DNA of 64,000 bases from Actinoalloteichus_B caeruleus. Lineage in GTDB: Bacteria > Actinomycetota > Actinomycetes > Mycobacteriales > Pseudonocardiaceae. The stretch's first letter is position 1. Each line of letters begins with the position of its first letter. The notes beneath the pieces were generated by a model, which worked only from the letters and a program-made list of their open reading frames with translations, was not told the origin of the DNA and did no database searches. The position numbers and the translations under genes were made by a program. Below, piece after piece: positions 57,672-64,000 of this stretch. Where the stretch lies: NCBI RefSeq assembly GCF_000718005.1, contig NZ_JODV01000003.1; one strand, written 5' to 3'.

Positions 57672-58736
57672 GTGGCGGCAACGTTGGCCGATGTCGCGGC
57701 CAGGGCGGGTGTGTCCAGCGCGACGGTGTCCCGGGTGCTCAACGGCAACTACCCGGTCGCCGAGGCGACCCGGCGGCGGGTGACCGAGGCGCTCCGGGAA
57801 CTGAACTACGTGGTCAACGGGCCGGCCCGGGCTCTCGCCGCCGCCACGTCGGAGGTGCTCGGCGTCCTGGTCAACGACGTGTCCGACCCCTTCTTCGGGG
57901 TGCTCGCCAGCGGGATCCAACGGGAGGCCGCCGAGGCGGACCTGCTGACGATGATCTGCCACACCGCCGGCTCGGCCGACGACGAACTCAGGTACATGGA
58001 GCTGCTGCTCCGGCAGCGCGCCAGGGCCATCGTCGTAACCGGGGGCGGACCGGAGGACGACGGGCACCGTCGGCGGACCGCCGACCTGGTGCGGCAGAGC
58101 GTTTCCCGGGGGACCCGCGTCGTCTTCTGCGGACGGGAGGCACCGCCCGACAGCGAGGCGGCCAGCGTGGTGTTCGACAACGACGGTGGCGCCGCCGCCC
58201 TCACCCGACTGCTGCTCGCCGCCGGGCACCGCCGGATCGCCTACCTCACCGGCCCGCCCCACCACACCACGAGCAGCGCGCGGGTCGCCGGTGCCAGGCA
58301 GGCGTTGACCGAGGCCGGGATCGATCCCGACAGCTGCCTCTGGATCAGGAGCGGGTTCTCCCGGGCCGCGGGTCTGGAGGCCGGCCGCGAGCTGGTGCGC
58401 GCGGGCGTGGACTGCACGGCGGTGGTGGCCGGGAACGATCTCACCGCCTCCGGGGTCATCGCGTCCTTCCGCGCGTGCGGGGTCCGGGTACCGGAGGACG
58501 TCTCGGTGGCGGGGTTCGACGACCTGCCCGTCGCCGTGGACGTGGTGCCCGAGCTCACCACCGTGCGACTGCCGTTGCGGAGCGGCGCGGTCACGGCGGG
58601 GCGGATCGCGACCGGGGCGCGGCGGACGGCCCCCGGGGCCGTCGTGCGCATGCCAGCCGAACTCAGGAGCAGGGATTCGGTGGCGGCGCCCGGTGGCGGG
58701 CTGACCGGGATGGCCGGTCGTCTCCGCGCGCATTGA
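57672..58736 (+). CDS. LacI/GalR-family transcriptional regulator
   Basis: A 354-residue repressor. The helix-turn-helix TLADVAARAGVSSATVSRVLNGN and hinge VTEALRELNYVVNGPARALA are at residues 4-55. The periplasmic-binding-like sensor domain has LGVLVNDVSDPFFGVLASGIQREA, VVFDNDGGAAALTRLLLAAGHRRIAYLTGP and VAGFDDLPVAVDVVPELTTVRLP. GTG 57672 fits the family start. It is divergent from the DUF993 operon, the likely target. Confidence 0.9.
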   Translation: MAATLADVAARAGVSSATVSRVLNGNYPVAEATRRRVTEALRELNYVVNGPARALAAATSEVLGVLVNDVSDPFFGVLASGIQREAAEADLLTMICHTAGSADDELRYMELLLRQRARAIVVTGGGPEDDGHRRRTADLVRQSVSRGTRVVFCGREAPPDSEAASVVFDNDGGAAALTRLLLAAGHRRIAYLTGPPHHTTSSARVAGARQALTEAGIDPDSCLWIRSGFSRAAGLEAGRELVRAGVDCTAVVAGNDLTASGVIASFRACGVRVPEDVSVAGFDDLPVAVDVVPELTTVRLPLRSGAVTAGRIATGARRTAPGAVVRMPAELRSRDSVAAPGGGLTGMAGRLRAH

Positions 58737-59355
58737 GGAATCGTCGGGACGGAGGAACCTCCGTCGCGAGGTCACGACCGATGGTCCCCGTCGGTCGCGA
58801 GTGAGATGGGCGTGTGGGTGGGAGGACGACGTCCGCTCGCCACGGCAACCAAACGTGTTTCGCCGAATGCGGAGCGTCCGGGAAAGTCGGGGAAGGGCCG
58901 CTACCGTCACCAGGTGACCGGTGGTGACCCAATGTCGTGCCGACGATTGGAGGGTCAGCCGGCGCGGGTGGTGTCGCCCGCGAAACGTCGTCACGAGCCC
59001 GCTCGTAGTAGCGGGCAGTAGTCGGGATCATCGATCCGGTATCGGTGGCTAGTCGGTCGGGTGGTCCGCGAGCCCTTAAGCGGAGAGCCACGTCACGTCC
59101 CGGTGGCTCGTTTGCCGGGACCGGCGTGGGCGTGTCGTTGATTTTCCGTTCTCCTCGGTGAGCGCGGGATTACTCCCGTGGGCGCATTAACAGAGGTGAA
59201 CCCGGGGTCGGGTCCCCGGGGTGCTCCCCCGGGGACCCTGGTTAACGGCGCTGTGACGTCCGCCCCATATACGCGTATCCCGGCACATTCGCGCTGTCGC
59301 GTCGATCGTGCCGGGACTGCTTGTCTCGCGTTGGGCCTACCACGGCCAGCGCGGA
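58737..59355. other. 619-base intergenic region rich in hairpins
   Basis: The region between lacI and lsr2 ends (convergent). It holds a lacI-proximal repeat GACGGAGG-AA-CCTCCGTC (58748-58765), a 12 bp GC hairpin (59210-59238) and an 8 bp repeat CCCGGCAC / GTGCCGGG (about 59278-59314). No protein-like ORF. A small RNA is possible. Confidence 0.4.
59210..59238. terminator. 12 bp GC hairpin
   Basis: GGGTCCCCGGGG, loop TGCTC, CCCCGGGGACCC: a very stable stem 118 bases past the lsr2 stop codon. It may be a distal terminator or the end of an unannotated RNA. Confidence 0.45.
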
Positions 59356-59366
59356 TCAGCCGCGCT
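59348..59366 (-). terminator. Hairpin over the lsr2 stop codon
   Basis: AGCGCGG / CCGCGCT, 7 bp with a five-base loop that contains the lsr2 TGA. Confidence 0.4.
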
Positions 59367-59709
59367 TGTCGTACGCCTCGATGACCTCGGCGGGGATGCG
59401 GCCGCGGTCGGACACCTTCAGGCCCTGCTCCCGCGCCCACTCCCGGATGGCCTGGTTGCGCTCCCGGTCCGAGGCCTGGCTCGGGGCCGGCTGCGCACCG
59501 GTCGCCCTGGCGGTCCGACCACCGCGCTTGCGGCCCCCCGTGCGGCGGGCGTTGTCCACAAAGGGCGTCAGCGTTTCCCGCAGTTTGTCCGCGTTCCCAT
59601 TGGACAGGTCGATCTCGAACTCCACCCCGTCCAGTCCGAACTTAACGGTCTGCTCGGCCACTGAGCCGTCGATGTCATCGAGCAGTTGGACCGTGACCTT
59701 CTGGGCCAT
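59356..59709 (-). CDS. lsr2: Nucleoid-associated protein Lsr2
   Basis: A 117-residue H-NS-like xenogeneic silencer. The N-terminal dimerisation domain (MAQKVTVQLLDDIDGSVAEQT, then GLDGVEFEIDLSNGNADKLRETL) is followed by a basic linker and the DNA-binding domain, IREWAREQGLKVSDRGRIPAEVIEAYDKR, with the minor-groove-reading RGR hook. ATG 59709 has GGGAGTG seven bases upstream. It is divergent from a second Lsr2-type gene. Confidence 0.95.
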   Translation of the reverse strand: MAQKVTVQLLDDIDGSVAEQTVKFGLDGVEFEIDLSNGNADKLRETLTPFVDNARRTGGRKRGGRTARATGAQPAPSQASDRERNQAIREWAREQGLKVSDRGRIPAEVIEAYDKRG

Positions 59710-59990
59710 GTTGCACTCCCTAATTCCGCTGTTTCCCGATGCCCGCGGTTGGCATACGGTATCCCACTGCGGCAATCATAAACATGATGCTGATGGCGTG
59801 TCTCTTCGCCGTTGCGTGGGAAGCGCTTTGCGCGTGCGCCCGGATGGCCCTTGGTAAGGGGGGCCGTGCATCTTGCCGCAAGGCTTGTCGGCCGGGGAGG
59901 GGTTTCGGCTTCCGGTGACGATTCCGTTAGAATCAGGGTGCCGCCGCGGCTCTGCGGTGCCCGAGTTGTACACGGAAAGACTAGGTGATC
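59710..59990. promoter_or_regulatory. Shared upstream region of the two lsr2-type genes
   Basis: A 281-base AT-richer region. A -10 TAGAAT at 59928-59933 probably serves the plus-strand paralogue, giving a leader of about 50 bases. GGGAAGCGCTTTGC at 59818-59831 contains the same AAGCGCTT core as the LacI operator at 57450. Such AT-rich DNA is a likely Lsr2 target, suggesting autoregulation. Confidence 0.4.
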
Positions 59991-60464
59991 ATGGCCGAGC
60001 GTGTCTGCGTCGAACTGGTTGATGACCTCGACGGAGCGCCTGCGCAGTCCACCGTGCAGTTCGCCTTGGACGGGGTCAACTACGAAATCGACCTCTCGGA
60101 TCGCAACGCGAGCCACTTGCGGGAAGTCTTTCGACCCTACGTGGAGCGCGCCCGGGCGGTCACCCAGCGCAACGACCGCACGGTCAAGAAGGACCGGGTC
60201 GCGCGCAACAAACGTCGGGCTGATCAGCGCGAGGCGACCCAACGCATCCGGGAGGTCGCCGAACGGGGCCGGGCCCACCAGCGTGCCGTCCGGGAGGCCG
60301 AGGAGGAAGCCAGGCGTGCCGAGCTGGCCGCCGCGGCGGAGGCCTCCGCGCAGGAACTCGCCCTGAGCCAGCCGGCCCCCGCCCAGGAGGCCCCAGCCCA
60401 GCCCGCCGCCGACCCCACCCGCCCCACCGTCTCGCTTCCCCAGTTCAGCTCCGCCACCGGCTGA
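59991..60464 (+). CDS. Divergent Lsr2 paralogue with atypical C-terminus
   Basis: A 157-residue protein. Residues 1-55 match the Lsr2 dimerisation domain (MAERVCVELVDDLDGAPAQS, ALDGVNYEIDLSDRNASHLREVF). The canonical DNA-binding domain is absent: instead there is a long basic then acidic helix (RVARNKRRADQREATQRIRE, VAERGRAHQRAVREAEEEARRAEL) and an Ala/Pro/Gln-rich tail. An RGR tripeptide occurs but inside the helix, without the following I-P. It may heterodimerise with Lsr2 and modulate it. ATG 59991; a GTG at 59985 is also possible. Confidence 0.75.
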   Translation: MAERVCVELVDDLDGAPAQSTVQFALDGVNYEIDLSDRNASHLREVFRPYVERARAVTQRNDRTVKKDRVARNKRRADQREATQRIREVAERGRAHQRAVREAEEEARRAELAAAAEASAQELALSQPAPAQEAPAQPAADPTRPTVSLPQFSSATG

Positions 60465-60846
60465 GCTGGCACCCCCGGCGCCGGCGGCGCGGACCCGCGT
60501 CCCCCGGTCGGCCCCGGGCGCACGGGGAACGAGACGGACCGACGTCGCCGGTAGAGCCCGCCGCGCGTCACGTGCCGTCCGTCGAGGAGCACATCGGGTG
60601 GAGTGTCCAGGCGGTGGGGTCGACCCGTGTAGCGGGTCCCACCAGCCACCGGTTCGGGCGGTGGCGGGGCCCCGAGGCACGGGAGCGGACGGGACGTCCC
60701 CGACCAGGCCCCTCGGCCGCCGCGCACTGACGGCCCGACGAGCCATCCCAGGCGTGACCGTGGGCGGGCCAGGGCGAGGGGAAACACCCGGTTCGCGGGA
60801 TGGGGCGCCCCTCGGCCCCGACGCCACCGGCACGCCAGCCCGCACC
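60465..60846. other. Intergenic region, nothing recognised
   Basis: A 382-base extremely GC-rich stretch between convergent genes. I see no gene or clear regulatory element. Confidence 0.5.
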
Positions 60847-61953
60847 TCACGGCGCTTCGCCCTCGGTCGTCCCCCCTCCCGATGCCACGGGGCCGGGAGG
60901 TTCCGCCGCCGACCGCGCGAGCACGACCACCATCGTCCGCAGCGTCGTGAGCAGGGGGACCGCGAGCAACGCGCCGATGACACCGGCCTGGATCACGCCG
61001 ACGGCGATGGCCAGCGCCACCGCGAGCGGGTGCAACCGGACCATCCGGCCCATCAGCAGTGGCTGGAGGACGTTGCCCTCCAGCTGCTGCACGGCCAGCA
61101 CCACGCCCAGCACCAGCACCGCGGTCAGCAAGCCGTTCGAGGCCAGGGCCACCAGCACGGCGACCGCGCCGGACAGGAAGGCCCCGATCAGCGGGACGAA
61201 ACCCCCGACGAACACCAGCATCGACAGGGGGAGGGCCAGGGGCACGCCCAGGACCAGTAGGCCCAGGCCGATCCCCACCGCGTCGATCAAGGAGACCGCG
61301 GCGGTGGCGCGGATGTAGCGGCCCAGCTGGCGGAACGCCTGCCGACCCGCGTCGTCGGTCCTCGGCCGGTACCGCGCGGGAACGGCCAGCAGGACGAAAC
61401 GCCAGATGCGCTCACCGTCGCGGAGGAAGAAGACCAGGACGAACAGCGTGAGGACGGCCCCGGTCAGGACCGCGCCGACACCGCCGGCGACCGTCACCGC
61501 CCAGGAGGCCAGCCGCGCCTGGTGCTCGGAGAGCCACCGGCTCAACCGGTCGGACAGGTCGCTGACCACGTCGTCGCCCAGCGGCAACGGCCCCTCGACC
61601 AGCCAGGTCTCGACGGAACCCACCGCGTCTGCCAACTGCCCGGCGAGTTCGCCGGCACCCGAGACGAGCGCCCCGATCACGAAGGTCAGCAGGAGCGTGA
61701 GGACGGCGAGACCACCCAGGATCGCGATCGCCGTGGCGAGACCGCGCGCGACCCGGTGCCGGACCAGCCAGCCCACCACCGGAGCCAACAGCGCCGACAG
61801 CAGCACGGCCAGCGCGGTCGGGACCACCACCGTGGAGAGGGCGGCGACCAGGTGGAGGACGAGGTAGCCGGCACCCGCGATGACGAGCAGGCGCCAGCTG
61901 AGCGCGGCGGTCACGACGAGACCCCTCGGGAGGGACGCGCTCACGGTGTCCAC
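60847..61953 (-). CDS. AI-2E/PerM-family transporter
   Basis: A 368-residue membrane protein with about eight spans. Landmarks: VVPTALAVLLSALLAPVVGWL near the start, VLVFFLRDGERIWRFVLLAVP in the middle, and FVGGFVPLIGAFLSGAVAVLVAL then VLVLGVVLAVQQLEGNVLQPLLMGRMVRLHPLAVALAIAVG region near the C-terminus, the family signature. Members export AI-2-like or other small molecules or act as Na+/H+ antiporters. The start is uncertain: GTG 61953, 61944 or 62016. Confidence 0.87.
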   Translation of the reverse strand: MDTVSASLPRGLVVTAALSWRLLVIAGAGYLVLHLVAALSTVVVPTALAVLLSALLAPVVGWLVRHRVARGLATAIAILGGLAVLTLLLTFVIGALVSGAGELAGQLADAVGSVETWLVEGPLPLGDDVVSDLSDRLSRWLSEHQARLASWAVTVAGGVGAVLTGAVLTLFVLVFFLRDGERIWRFVLLAVPARYRPRTDDAGRQAFRQLGRYIRATAAVSLIDAVGIGLGLLVLGVPLALPLSMLVFVGGFVPLIGAFLSGAVAVLVALASNGLLTAVLVLGVVLAVQQLEGNVLQPLLMGRMVRLHPLAVALAIAVGVIQAGVIGALLAVPLLTTLRTMVVVLARSAAEPPGPVASGGGTTEGEAP

Positions 61954-62234
61954 TCGCCGCCCCGGGGAACGCGGCCGGTGGCGCCCACGGCCACCGCCGC
62001 CCCCCGACGTGGTCACGGCCCCGTCAGGTTCGGGGCCACGGCCAGCCGAACCGGGTGCGCCCGCCGGTGGCGGTCCCGACCGGTGGTGCCCCTGGACCCC
62101 CCGACCGAACCCGAAAAGCTCCTGTGGATCACATGCATGTTTTCGCCTCGGGTGGGTAAGGACGAAGTAGCGCGGGTCGGCACGGGCCGCCGAACAGCGA
62201 ACTACGGACCTGGGACAACTGCGGGGAGCTGAGC

Positions 62235-62576
62235 ATGACGAGCACCAAGCGCCTACCACAGCCTGTGACGGAACTCTGGGACTGGCAACTCGAGGCGGCC
62301 TGCCGGGACATCGACCCCTCCGTCTTCTTCTTCTCGGAGGGGGAGCGCGGAGCGGCCCGGACGATCCGCGAGGAGCGCGCCAAGCGCATCTGCGAGACCT
62401 GCCCGGTGATGCTCCGCTGCCGCGCGCACGCGTTGGCGAGCGGTGAACGGTACGGGGTCTGGGGCGGCCTGGCCGAGGGCGAGCGCCGCGAGCTGTTGAA
62501 CCGGCTCCGCGCGGAGACCAGGGCGGAGAGCGGGACCAGCGAACGTGCGCTGGAGCCCCAGTCGACGGGAGGCTGA
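62235..62576 (+). CDS. whiB3: WhiB-family Fe-S regulator, WhiB3/WhiD type
   Basis: A 113-residue WhiB protein. The four cluster Cys are in EAACRDIDP, CETCPVMLRC; the turn GVWGGLAEGERRELL and a basic end follow. LPQPVTELWDWQLEAACR and FFFSEGERGAARTIREERAKRIC match the WhiB3/WhiD subgroup, which binds the principal sigma factor region 4 and responds to redox or NO. ATG 62235 follows GGGGAG. The next gene starts two bases after its stop codon. Confidence 0.92.
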   Translation: MTSTKRLPQPVTELWDWQLEAACRDIDPSVFFFSEGERGAARTIREERAKRICETCPVMLRCRAHALASGERYGVWGGLAEGERRELLNRLRAETRAESGTSERALEPQSTGG

Positions 62577-62578
62577 CC

Positions 62579-62779
62579 ATGTCCAGCCACGACGAGGACC
62601 GGGCGGTCCCGCAACCGGACGCCGTGGAACAGGAGCGAGCCGCGGCTCCCGACGAGGAGGAGACGAGCGGGGACGCCGAGCACATCGCCGACCGGGCGGA
62701 ACAGGCGAACCCCGCCGACGTCGCCGAGCAGCTGAGGTCCGAACCCCTGGACGAGGACTACCGGCCCTCCGACGGCTGA
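62579..62779 (+). CDS. Small acidic hypothetical protein
   Basis: A 66-residue, highly acidic, probably disordered protein (DEEETSGDAEHIADRAEQANPADVAEQLRSEPLDEDYRPSDG towards the end). No family recognised. It starts two bases after whiB3, so it is translated with it and could modulate or accompany WhiB3. A hairpin follows. Confidence 0.65.
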   Translation: MSSHDEDRAVPQPDAVEQERAAAPDEEETSGDAEHIADRAEQANPADVAEQLRSEPLDEDYRPSDG

Positions 62780-62804
62780 GCCCACCCCCTGGCGGTGGCC
62801 ATCC

Positions 62805-62830
62805 CCGGGAGCACGACGTCGAGCTCCCGG
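62805..62830 (+). terminator. Terminator of the whiB3 operon
   Basis: CCGGGAGC / GCTCCCGG, 8 bp stem with a 10-base loop. Confidence 0.6.
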
Positions 62831-62905
62831 CTCCCACCCGCGGCACCGAGGTGACGGGCAGCGGCTGACCACGTCAGCCGCCCCCGGTCGAGCGGCCCGG
62901 AACGC

Positions 62906-62924
62906 TACCCGGTGGGGGTAACGT
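62906..62924 (+). promoter_or_regulatory. CsoR operator overlapping the csoR promoter
   Basis: TACCC-GGTGG-GGGTA (62906-62920) is the inverted-repeat pattern of CsoR copper operators. A -10 box TAACGT (62919-62924) overlaps it, so bound CsoR would block its own transcription. Confidence 0.6.
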
Positions 62925-62958
62925 CGTCGGGAGGGACCGGACGACGCGAGGAGCCCCG

Positions 62959-63240
62959 ATGCACGGTTACACGCCGGACAAGGACAGTTACCTCAAGCGG
63001 CTGCGCCGCGTCGAGGGCCAGGTGCGGGGTCTCTCCCGGATGATCGAGAACGACAGCTACTGCATCGACGTCCTCACCCAGATCGCCGCCGCGACGAAGG
63101 CGCTCCAGGCCGTGTCCCTCGGCCTCCTCGACGACCACCTCCGGCACTGCGTCAGCGAGGCGCTGACCGAGGGCGGGGAGGTCGCCGACGAGAAGGTGCG
63201 CGAGGCCAGCGAGGCGATCGCCCGGCTCGTGCGGTCCTGA
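62959..63240 (+). CDS. csoR: CsoR-family copper-sensing repressor
   Basis: A 93-residue four-helix DUF156 repressor. The copper-binding triad is intact: Cys in NDSYCIDVL, His and Cys in LLDDHLRHCVSEA (C-H-C). YLKRLRRVEGQVRGLSRMI is the DNA-contacting helix pair. Cu(I) binding releases it from DNA. No copper ATPase or chaperone gene is adjacent. ATG 62959 follows GAGGAG, and an operator lies 39 bases upstream. Confidence 0.9.
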   Translation: MHGYTPDKDSYLKRLRRVEGQVRGLSRMIENDSYCIDVLTQIAAATKALQAVSLGLLDDHLRHCVSEALTEGGEVADEKVREASEAIARLVRS

Positions 63241-63247
63241 GCGGCCC

Positions 63248-63269
63248 GGTCGGCGGCGGGCCGCCGACC
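63248..63269. terminator. Terminator between csoR and ktrA
   Basis: GGTCGGCGGC / GCCGCCGACC, 10 bp perfect palindrome with a minimal loop between convergent genes. Confidence 0.65.
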
Positions 63270-63270
63270 G

Positions 63271-63954
63271 TCACACCAGCTCGGAGAACCGTTCCACGTC
63301 GTTGGTCCGTCCGGCCACGATCAGCACGTCATCCCGCCTGATCACCGTGTCCGCCGTCGCGTACGTGAAGTCGGCCCCCTCCCGTTTGATGGACACGACG
63401 GTGACGCCGTACTTCGCCCGGAGCCTCGACTCGCCCAGCGGCAGGTCGGTGGCCTCGGCGGGGGCGACGGTCTTCGCCAGCGCGAAGTCGTCCTCGAACT
63501 CGATGAAGTCCAACATCCGGCCCGTCACCAGGTGCGCGACCCGCTCACCCATGTCGTGTTCCGGCAGGACCACGTGGTGGGCGCCGATCTGCTCCAGGAT
63601 CCGCCCGTGCTGCCGGTTGATGGCCTTGGCCCAGATGTTGGGCACGCCCAGGTCCACCAGCAGCGAGGTGGTGAGGATGCTCGCCTCCAGGTCGGTGCCG
63701 ATGCCCACCACCGCTCGGCGGTGCTCCTGGGCCCCCACCTGCCGGAGGGCCTCGACGTCGGTCGAGTCGACGACCATGGTGTGCGTGAGTTGCTGGCGGA
63801 AGTCCTGGACCACCCGGGCGTCGTTGTCCAGCCCGAGCACCTCCCACCCCCGGTTGGCGAGCTCGAGCGCCAGCGAGCCGCCGAAGCGGCCAAGACCGAT
63901 CACCAGGACGCGGTGCCCCGAGGGGGGCTTCCTGCGTTGACGTTTCCTAGCCAA
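63271..63954 (-). CDS. ktrA: Potassium-channel regulatory subunit KtrA/TrkA (RCK)
   Basis: A 227-residue regulator of a K+ uptake system. The RCK-N NAD(H)/ATP-binding motif HRVLVIGLGRFGGSLALEL is at about 15-33, VVDSTDVEALRQVG and IGTDLEASILTTSLLVDLGV follow, and an RCK-C domain covers about 150-227. I prefer TTG 63954 (LARKRQRRKPP), with GGAGGA 11 bases upstream; GTG 63999 is in frame at the window edge. The membrane partner KtrB would lie to the right, outside the window. Confidence 0.85.
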   Translation of the reverse strand: MARKRQRRKPPSGHRVLVIGLGRFGGSLALELANRGWEVLGLDNDARVVQDFRQQLTHTMVVDSTDVEALRQVGAQEHRRAVVGIGTDLEASILTTSLLVDLGVPNIWAKAINRQHGRILEQIGAHHVVLPEHDMGERVAHLVTGRMLDFIEFEDDFALAKTVAPAEATDLPLGESRLRAKYGVTVVSIKREGADFTYATADTVIRRDDVLIVAGRTNDVERFSELV

Positions 63955-64000
63955 TGATGGGTCGCTCCTCCGGGAGTTCGTACCGCCGCGTCTTCTCACG

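Noticed and set aside
60598..61260. 220-codon plus-strand ORF near the AI-2E transporter gene
   Set aside because: It overlaps the membrane protein gene antisense and its second half is a Gln/His/Glu/Arg repeat typical of the antisense of hydrophobic codons.
1..64000. CRISPR arrays, insertion sequences, prophage or att sites
   Set aside because: I saw no regularly spaced direct repeats, transposase or integrase genes, or terminal repeats in the window.

Overview
The window is about 64 kb of very GC-rich (roughly 70%) chromosomal DNA from an actinomycete. Indicators are GTG starts, SD-poor (leaderless-looking) genes, a WhiB regulator, two Lsr2-type proteins, polyphosphate glucokinase, a DUF4193/DUF3093/DUF3710/DUF3159 set and an actinobacterial-type haem branch ending in HemQ. 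The gene order matches the mycobacterial sigA-to-hemQ region as I remember it (sigA, ppgK, suhB, cei, DUF4193, DUF3093, dut, DUF3710, DUF3159, TrmA-like, dxs, RNase D, DUF3000, hemE, hemY, hemQ, then msrB). That order plus the extra orphan response regulator before DUF3000 makes a Pseudonocardiaceae-like genome my best guess. This is inferred from gene content, not from a search. I see no insertion sequences, prophage, CRISPR array, rRNA or tRNA.

Layout. 1-5 kb: a partial BrkB/YihY membrane protein, a DEVH helicase with an attenuator-like leader, a CBS protein, a PimB-like mannosyltransferase coupled to a truncated membrane glycosyltransferase. 5-11 kb: a NarL-type two-component pair and a xylose-type ABC sugar transporter. 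11-24 kb: DUF7455, EamA exporter, SDR, then the conserved sigA block. 24-33 kb: dxs, an OmpR-type two-component pair, a fadA-fadB beta-oxidation operon, RNase D. 34-41 kb: orphan LuxR regulator, DUF3000, hemE-hemY-hemQ, lipoprotein, MsrB. 41-45 kb: stand-alone NHEJ polymerase and LigC-type ligase, which flank an unannotated 31-residue cysteine-rich peptide and an alpha/beta-hydrolase lipoprotein that seems to lack its nucleophile. 45-51 kb: a pyrimidine reductase-ECF sigma-anti-sigma-Asp23/AmaP operon that looks like an envelope-stress module. 51-58 kb: ZapE, ornithine aminotransferase, SGNH esterase, DUF427, peroxiredoxin, and a LacI-controlled DUF993/isomerase catabolic operon. 59-64 kb: divergent Lsr2 paralogues, AI-2E-type exporter, WhiB3, CsoR with its operator, and a KtrA/TrkA protein.

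Themes. At least eleven genes have a TA-N3-T hexamer 6-8 bases before the start codon and no Shine-Dalgarno sequence, the signature of leaderless transcription. Two divergent gene pairs share a symmetric A-N3-TA-N3-T element that supplies a -10 box to both directions. Most transcription units end in perfect GC-rich inverted repeats without U-tracts. The most novel item is the Cys-rich mini-protein at 42182-42277 (eight Cys in 18 residues, metallothionein-like), which has an excellent ribosome-binding site, a structured leader and a coupled upstream ORF.
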